From Triplophysa rosa (taxonomy: Eukaryota > Chordata > Actinopteri > Cypriniformes > Nemacheilidae): 64,000 nt of DNA. The position numbers were made by a program, and so were the translations under genes. The stretch spans positions 25,506,554 through 25,570,553 of the forward strand of contig NC_079895.1 of NCBI RefSeq assembly GCF_024868665.1, in the 5' to 3' direction. A model generated the notes under the pieces. The model made no database searches. It was given only the letters and a program-made list of their open reading frames with translations, and was not told where the DNA came from. This document shows, one piece after another, positions 62,801 through 64,000 of the stretch (its first letter is position 1; each line of letters starts with the position of its first letter).

Positions 62801-63095
62801 ACAAATGTCTCCATTTTTCCTCTAAACATGGTTATGCTTAAGTAGTTTTGTTCTGACAGCTCCTTGTAGTTTATGTAACTGAAATACATCTTTGGTCTAT
62901 GAAATTTGTTTTGTACACATACTCACCCGTCCAGCCTGACATCCGGCAGACTTCTGTTAAGTGCAATCATGTCACTGGCCATCAGGTTAAACTGATTGAT
63001 TTTAAAGAGTTCTTTCATCTTGTCATGCTGTTCTTTAGGAATGATCACAGCCTTTCCCATTTCACCAGGAGCCTCATGGGTGCGTGACATCACCG
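41707..63095 (-). CDS. galnt13: polypeptide N-acetylgalactosaminyltransferase 13 (GalNAc-T13), 5' partial, 10 coding exons in the window plus one alternative last exon
   Basis: Join 63095-62927, 61004-60838, 60612-60405, 54484-54314, 53150-53033, 52656-52476, 50169-50030, 48928-48830, 48692-48558, then either 41847-41707 (distal) or 45979-45794 (proximal). All junctions are GT-AG and the phases agree. The distal form codes 508 whole residues here; human T13 has 556, so the missing part is the first exon (tail, signal-anchor, stem start) beyond 64000. A type II Golgi enzyme, it transfers GalNAc from UDP-GalNAc to Ser/Thr. Visible motifs: GT-A fold start VFHNEAW, metal-binding [18 protein letters not shown], then three ricin-type lectin repeats. 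galnt13 is preferred over galnt1 by the [14 protein letters not shown] segment and by linkage to kcnj3. Confidence 0.95.
41883..42218. mobile_element. hAT-type MITE, 336 bp, perfect 8-bp target duplication
   Basis: Target duplication ATATAAAC at 41875-41882 and 42219-42226. Ends TAGGGCTGTCAA and TTGACAGCCCTA; the inverted repeats extend about 60 bp through two GATTAATCGC motifs and AGAATAAAAGTTTGTGTTTACATAA. No transposase. Confidence 0.95.
42227..43108 (-). other. galnt13: galnt13 last intron, no feature seen
   Basis: No exon signal. Confidence 0.5.
43111..43519. mobile_element. CACTGTAAAA inverted-repeat element, 409 bp, TA flanked
   Basis: Left CACTGTAAAACGTTGCTGTA and GTTTTGCAGCAGGTTTGCCAG; right complements GGCAAACCTGCTGCAAAACT and TTTTACAGCG. 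TA flanks both sides. Inverted repeats about 55 bp. A relative with longer arms is at 51079-51522. Confidence 0.8.
43522..45793 (-). other. galnt13: galnt13 intron / proximal 3' UTR region
   Basis: AT-rich. If the proximal last exon is used, its 3' UTR runs into this stretch; an AATAAA lies on the minus strand near 44923. A partial repeat resembling the 34134 hAT MITE is near 45420-45715. Confidence 0.4.
45794..45979 (-). CDS. galnt13: galnt13 proximal alternative last exon (alternative lectin repeat gamma with extended tail)
   Basis: From acceptor CCGTCAG at 45980 the frame that continues exon I reads [20 protein letters not shown], then [20 protein letters not shown], and a 17-residue tail ending TDYIL before a TAA at 45796-45794: 61 residues. 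It lines up with the distal last exon (HVNSNQCLD...QQWILRN) and so is a second gamma repeat. CLT replaces CLD, and QAW is present. It is one codon phase with exon I and has no stop before the end. I recall mammalian GALNT13 isoforms with different C-termini, but cannot verify them here. Confidence 0.82.
   Translation of the reverse strand, partial: KRTFLHIITQSCLTISRLEDGAYGPTVEYCDDGPLQAWVLRNFTRLEVFRKLYYSPTDYIL
46160..46715. repeat. fold-back array of tandem and inverted units
   Basis: A unit of about 130 bp with GCACACGTTTTTTAAAGAAA, ATTTACTT(A/G)CATTTTTTTTG, GTAATGTTTTTTCACACA and TTTTTTCAAGTAAATTT blocks is present twice in direct orientation (about 46270-46400, 46400-46520) and then inverted (about 46515-46675). 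The outer ends (CCTAT...GTGTTATTTGTGCA and TGCAAATTAACAC...CCTAT) are also inverted. Confidence 0.85.
46716..48557 (-). other. galnt13: galnt13 intron, no gene seen
   Basis: It contains a partial fish repeat at 46855-46955 (CATTTACATTTACATG...GCCAAATGCATTTG) and a repeat tail at about 48340-48370 (AATTGAATTGAATT). Confidence 0.5.
48558..48692 (-). CDS. galnt13: galnt13 exon I (lectin repeat beta)
   Basis: It codes [20 protein letters not shown] and [27 protein letters not shown] is intact. Human T13 and T1 have NQLWEYD; here the QxW position reads QMF, so the core tryptophan is a phenylalanine. The donor GTACAT is weak, just before the two competing last exons. Confidence 0.94.
48830..48928 (-). 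CDS. galnt13: galnt13 exon H (lectin repeat alpha)
   Basis: It codes [20 protein letters not shown] and [13 protein letters not shown]. The alpha-repeat CLD motif reads CVD here, with the aspartate kept. Phase 0 at both ends, donor GTGAGG. Confidence 0.95.
49783..49929. mobile_element. short GGGATAGTTCAGCCC element
   Basis: Left AAAGGGATAGTTCAGCCC, right CATCCCTTT, inside the galnt13 intron between exons G and H. Confidence 0.7.
50030..50169 (-). CDS. galnt13: galnt13 exon G (linker to lectin domain)
   Basis: It codes [20 protein letters not shown] and [18 protein letters not shown]. This is the linker between catalytic and lectin domains. [10 protein letters not shown] is closer to T13 than to T1. 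The acceptor is preceded by a GTGTGTGTG tract. Confidence 0.95.
50264..50526. mobile_element. GGGATAGTTCACCC element, right-truncated
   Basis: AAAGGGATAGTTCACCCAAA, then GTTGTTCCAAACCTGTATAC, ending after AGTCAATGGGGTC. It lies between exons F and G, about 95 bp upstream of exon G. Confidence 0.75.
51079..51522. mobile_element. fold-back DNA element with about 115-bp arms
   Basis: Arms at about 51165-51283 and 51338-51455 are near-perfect complements (shared CCTCATGCAAAGCATT, GATCAAATAACAG, AAAGATAAAGACTTGTTAA). Ends CACTTTAAAAAATG and CGTTTACAGTG resemble the 43111 element. The loop holds the fish-repeat core AAGCGTCTGCTAAATGAC. Confidence 0.85.
51523..52475 (-). other. galnt13: galnt13 intron
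   Basis: It contains a partial relative of the 6841 piggyBac-type MITE (about 51820-52090). No exon signal. Confidence 0.5.
52476..52656 (-). CDS. galnt13: galnt13 exon F (end of catalytic domain)
   Basis: It codes [20 protein letters not shown], then [13 protein letters not shown] and [17 protein letters not shown]. The His of SHVGH is the conserved metal/active-site histidine, and the catalytic flexible-loop region is present. Donor GTAAGG. Confidence 0.96.
53033..53150 (-). CDS. galnt13: galnt13 exon E (WGGENLE motif)
   Basis: It codes [20 protein letters not shown] and [21 protein letters not shown] lies in the Gal/GalNAc-T motif that lines the active site. It ends in phase 0 with donor GTGAGC. 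Confidence 0.96.
53881..54175. mobile_element. GGGATAGTTCACC element, complete, about 295 bp
   Basis: Left GGGATAGTTCACCTAAAAATG, right CATTTTTGGGTCAACTATCC CTTT. Inner inverted blocks include ACACAAAAGAGGAGGATATTTTG / AAAACATCTTCTTTTGTGTT. It lies about 140 bp from galnt13 exon D. Confidence 0.85.
54314..54484 (-). CDS. galnt13: galnt13 exon D (catalytic domain)
   Basis: It codes [20 protein letters not shown], then [16 protein letters not shown] and [11 protein letters not shown]. The donor that keeps the frame is GTACAT after GTAAG; a better-looking GTAAGG donor lies 5 nt upstream and would shift the frame. Acceptor ATATTCTAG. Confidence 0.95.
54690..54843 (-). repeat. tRNA-derived SINE-like repeat
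   Basis: Minus strand: CCTGTAGCTCAGTGGTTAGA (A box region), then GGTTCAATCCCAGGG (B box), followed by the widespread fish-repeat core that reads GCATTTGGCAGATGCTTTTA on the plus strand. The tRNA head is degenerate; not a functional tRNA. Confidence 0.75.
55115..56886. mobile_element. hAT-type non-autonomous transposon, 1772 bp, perfect 8-bp target duplication
   Basis: Target duplication TGTACAGC at 55107-55114 and 56887-56894. Ends CAGGGGCGCAACTG and TTTTTGCGCCACTG, with subterminal TGGCGCCCCCC and TGGCGCCCCCTCC. No transposase frame. A strong hairpin is nested at 56319-56437. It sits in the long galnt13 intron between exons C and D. Confidence 0.92.
56319..56437. repeat. near-perfect hairpin, 49-bp arms
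   Basis: Left arm begins GCAATAAGCCCCGCGAAGCA and ends TATAACAGCTA; the right arm is its complement with a few mismatches. Loop about 21 bases. Confidence 0.9.
56895..58442 (-). other. galnt13: galnt13 intron C-D, repeat fragments
   Basis: It includes a fragment starting TAGCCAGGTTTCCATTACAG (56939) and a repeat-like segment at 57770-57965. No exon signal. Confidence 0.5.
58451..58850. mobile_element. DNA element, 400 bp, about 100-bp inverted repeats, 8-bp target duplication
   Basis: Target duplication GCATGAGG at 58443-58450 and 58851-58858. The arms share TCTCATGAATTGCGTATAAA, GCATTATCGTGAAATACG and ACGCCAAAGTT. The centre has two CCCTAACCCAAACCCTAAAC runs. Confidence 0.88.
58859..60404 (-). 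other. galnt13: galnt13 intron C-D, 5' part
   Basis: A single hAT-like end (CAGGGCCGACCTGTCC at 59489, with GGGGCCC motifs to 59547) has no partner found. No exon signal. Confidence 0.5.
60405..60612 (-). CDS. galnt13: galnt13 exon C (metal-binding DxH motif)
   Basis: It codes [20 protein letters not shown], then [13 protein letters not shown] and [23 protein letters not shown] is the DxH motif that holds Mn2+ and UDP-GalNAc. Acceptor TTCTTCCAG, donor GTGAGC. Confidence 0.96.
60838..61004 (-). CDS. galnt13: galnt13 exon B (UDP-binding start of the GT-A domain)
   Basis: It codes [20 protein letters not shown], then [19 protein letters not shown] and LLVDDASER. This is the N-terminal Rossmann-like part of the GT-A fold. 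Family members usually have NEAWSTLLRT; a glycine replaces the serine here. Phase: one base in, one base out (donor GTGCAA). Confidence 0.95.
61005..62415 (-). other. galnt13: galnt13 intron A-B
   Basis: It includes a repeat end GGATGGAAACCCGGCTA at 61903-61919. No exon signal. Confidence 0.5.
62416..62653. mobile_element. hAT-type MITE, 238 bp
   Basis: Ends CAGTGGTTCTCAAACTGGGG and CATGAGAACCACTG. Flanks ATGTTATG and ATGTATTG are an imperfect 8-bp pair. Lies in the galnt13 intron 3' of exon A. Confidence 0.8.
62927..63095 (-). CDS. galnt13: galnt13 exon A (stem region into catalytic domain)
   Basis: Acceptor TTCTGTGTTCCAG; donor GTGAGT. It codes [20 protein letters not shown] and continues to [21 protein letters not shown], the conserved block before the catalytic core. 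It starts with two bases completing a codon from the unseen first exon and ends with two bases of a glycine codon. Confidence 0.95.
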
Positions 63096-63948
63096 CTGGA
63101 ACACAGAAGAGACATTGGGTCATTGTGAATATATCGATGGTTTTTATAATATACAAAACTATGAGTTTTTTCTCAGTTACATGGTTGTTATTCTGAACTA
63201 AAACATCTTTGTCTTCGCAATCATTAATATGCAATAACTTGCTTAAGCCAGAGACCAGTTTTATTTTCTACTAAATTCTTGACGGATCAAATCCCGCCCT
63301 ACATTTTCCTCATTGAATATTCTGTTTCACCTGTAAATATGTCACAGTATGAAAGTTAAATGACTTGCCAGAGGCCTTTCATGAATAAAAAATGCTGCAA
63401 TACTATATTTAAATAAAGATGCTTGAAACTTCACAAAGGCACATCAGACATGTGATTGTGGTGTAGTTATGGCATAGTTTAGAAAAACAAGCAAATTCAT
63501 AAAGGAGATTTTAAAATCTTTGAAAACCACACAACATACCTCAACAGTGTTGTGGGCCATTGATATACATTATAGAATCTGTCAACACACACAAAATTTG
63601 ACATTTTTCCTTGAAATTTGACTGTTATCAAACGGAAACTGCTTGGACAAGTTAAATCAGCTTCTTTAGTCAAACATTACTGTAACGTACAAATGTTACT
63701 GGTGACAGCCAATTCATACTGTAACAATAAACAACTGAAAAATAAAAGAGGTCATTAAGACCACGTTTTGCTGTGATAACTGTAGACGTTCCTTCTAAAG
63801 CACTAGAAAATTAATGAAAAAATATGACCATTTTAAGTCTGATTGACAACGGGAACATATAATTTGAGTTATTATTAAAGCTGTAACTTTTTTTGGTTAA
63901 AATAATAACACAATCTGTTACCACAATTTGCAATAGTAATCTTATAAT
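63096..63948 (-). other. galnt13: galnt13 first intron (3' part), no exon seen
   Basis: No frame resembling the family's signal-anchor exon (RR/K-F-YCKVVLATSL type) is found up to the edge. Confidence 0.7.
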
Positions 63949-64000
63949 CAGTGTTGGGTAAGTTACTCTCAAAAAGTAATTAATTACTAGTTACTAATTA
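63949..64000. mobile_element. start of a hAT-type MITE, cut by the window edge
   Basis: CAGTGTTGGGTAAGTTACTC followed by AAAAAGTAATTAATTACTAG matches the inverted ends of the 34134-34578 element. Confidence 0.85.

Noticed and set aside
41707..63095. Calling the glycosyltransferase galnt1
   Set aside because: The catalytic domain is close to both, but the [10 protein letters not shown] linker, the alternative C-terminus and linkage to kcnj3 favour galnt13.
1..64000. CRISPR arrays, bacterial operons, or a complete viral genome
   Set aside because: Spliced vertebrate genes and fish repeats throughout; no spaced direct-repeat array or viral gene set was seen.

Overview
The window is vertebrate, and the repeat load points to a cyprinid teleost (a carp, barb or zebrafish relative): dense short inverted-repeat DNA elements, hAT-type elements with 8-bp target duplications, fish-type tRNA-derived repeats, long CA/TG tracts, and a decayed DIRS-like retroelement. 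Species cannot be fixed from the sequence alone. Two protein-coding genes are supported, both on the minus strand with GT-AG introns and codon phases that match at every junction. All comparisons with other vertebrate proteins are from memory; no search was run. || Layout: 1-10.4 kb is intergenic, 3' of kcnj3, with dispersed repeats and microsatellites. 10.49-23.29 kb holds kcnj3 (GIRK1/Kir3.1), complete in three coding exons (23289-22624, 21475-21259, 11891-11299) coding 491 residues. 23.3-24.6 kb is its upstream region; it holds a REST/NRSF (RE1) site made of two perfect half-sites in the expanded spacing. 24.6-39.7 kb is intergenic and full of transposable-element remnants, including a 445-bp hAT-type MITE with perfect target duplication, a 1.08-kb inverted-repeat element and a broken DIRS-like retroelement. 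39.7-63.1 kb holds galnt13 (polypeptide N-acetylgalactosaminyltransferase 13), from the stem exon to two alternative last exons. Its first exon (cytoplasmic tail and signal-anchor) lies beyond the right edge. || The two genes share the same order and orientation (galnt13 upstream, kcnj3 downstream) as GALNT13-KCNJ3 in mammals, which supports calling galnt13 rather than galnt1. GIRK1 is a G-protein-gated potassium channel subunit of neurons and heart; GalNAc-T13 is a mostly neural Golgi enzyme that starts mucin-type O-glycosylation. They share a neighbourhood and probably neural expression, not a biochemical pathway. || Most notable observations: (1) the bipartite RE1 site upstream of kcnj3; (2) two alternative terminal exons of galnt13, each coding a different version of the third repeat of the C-terminal lectin domain, the proximal one without the usual CLD aspartate; (3) repeats next to splice sites: a hAT MITE 35 bp from the distal terminal acceptor, a fold-back array about 210 bp from the proximal terminal acceptor, and a MITE 35 bp from the kcnj3 exon 1 donor; (4) a histidine just after the GYG filter of GIRK1 and a moved N-glycosylation sequon. 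No wholly new gene system was found.
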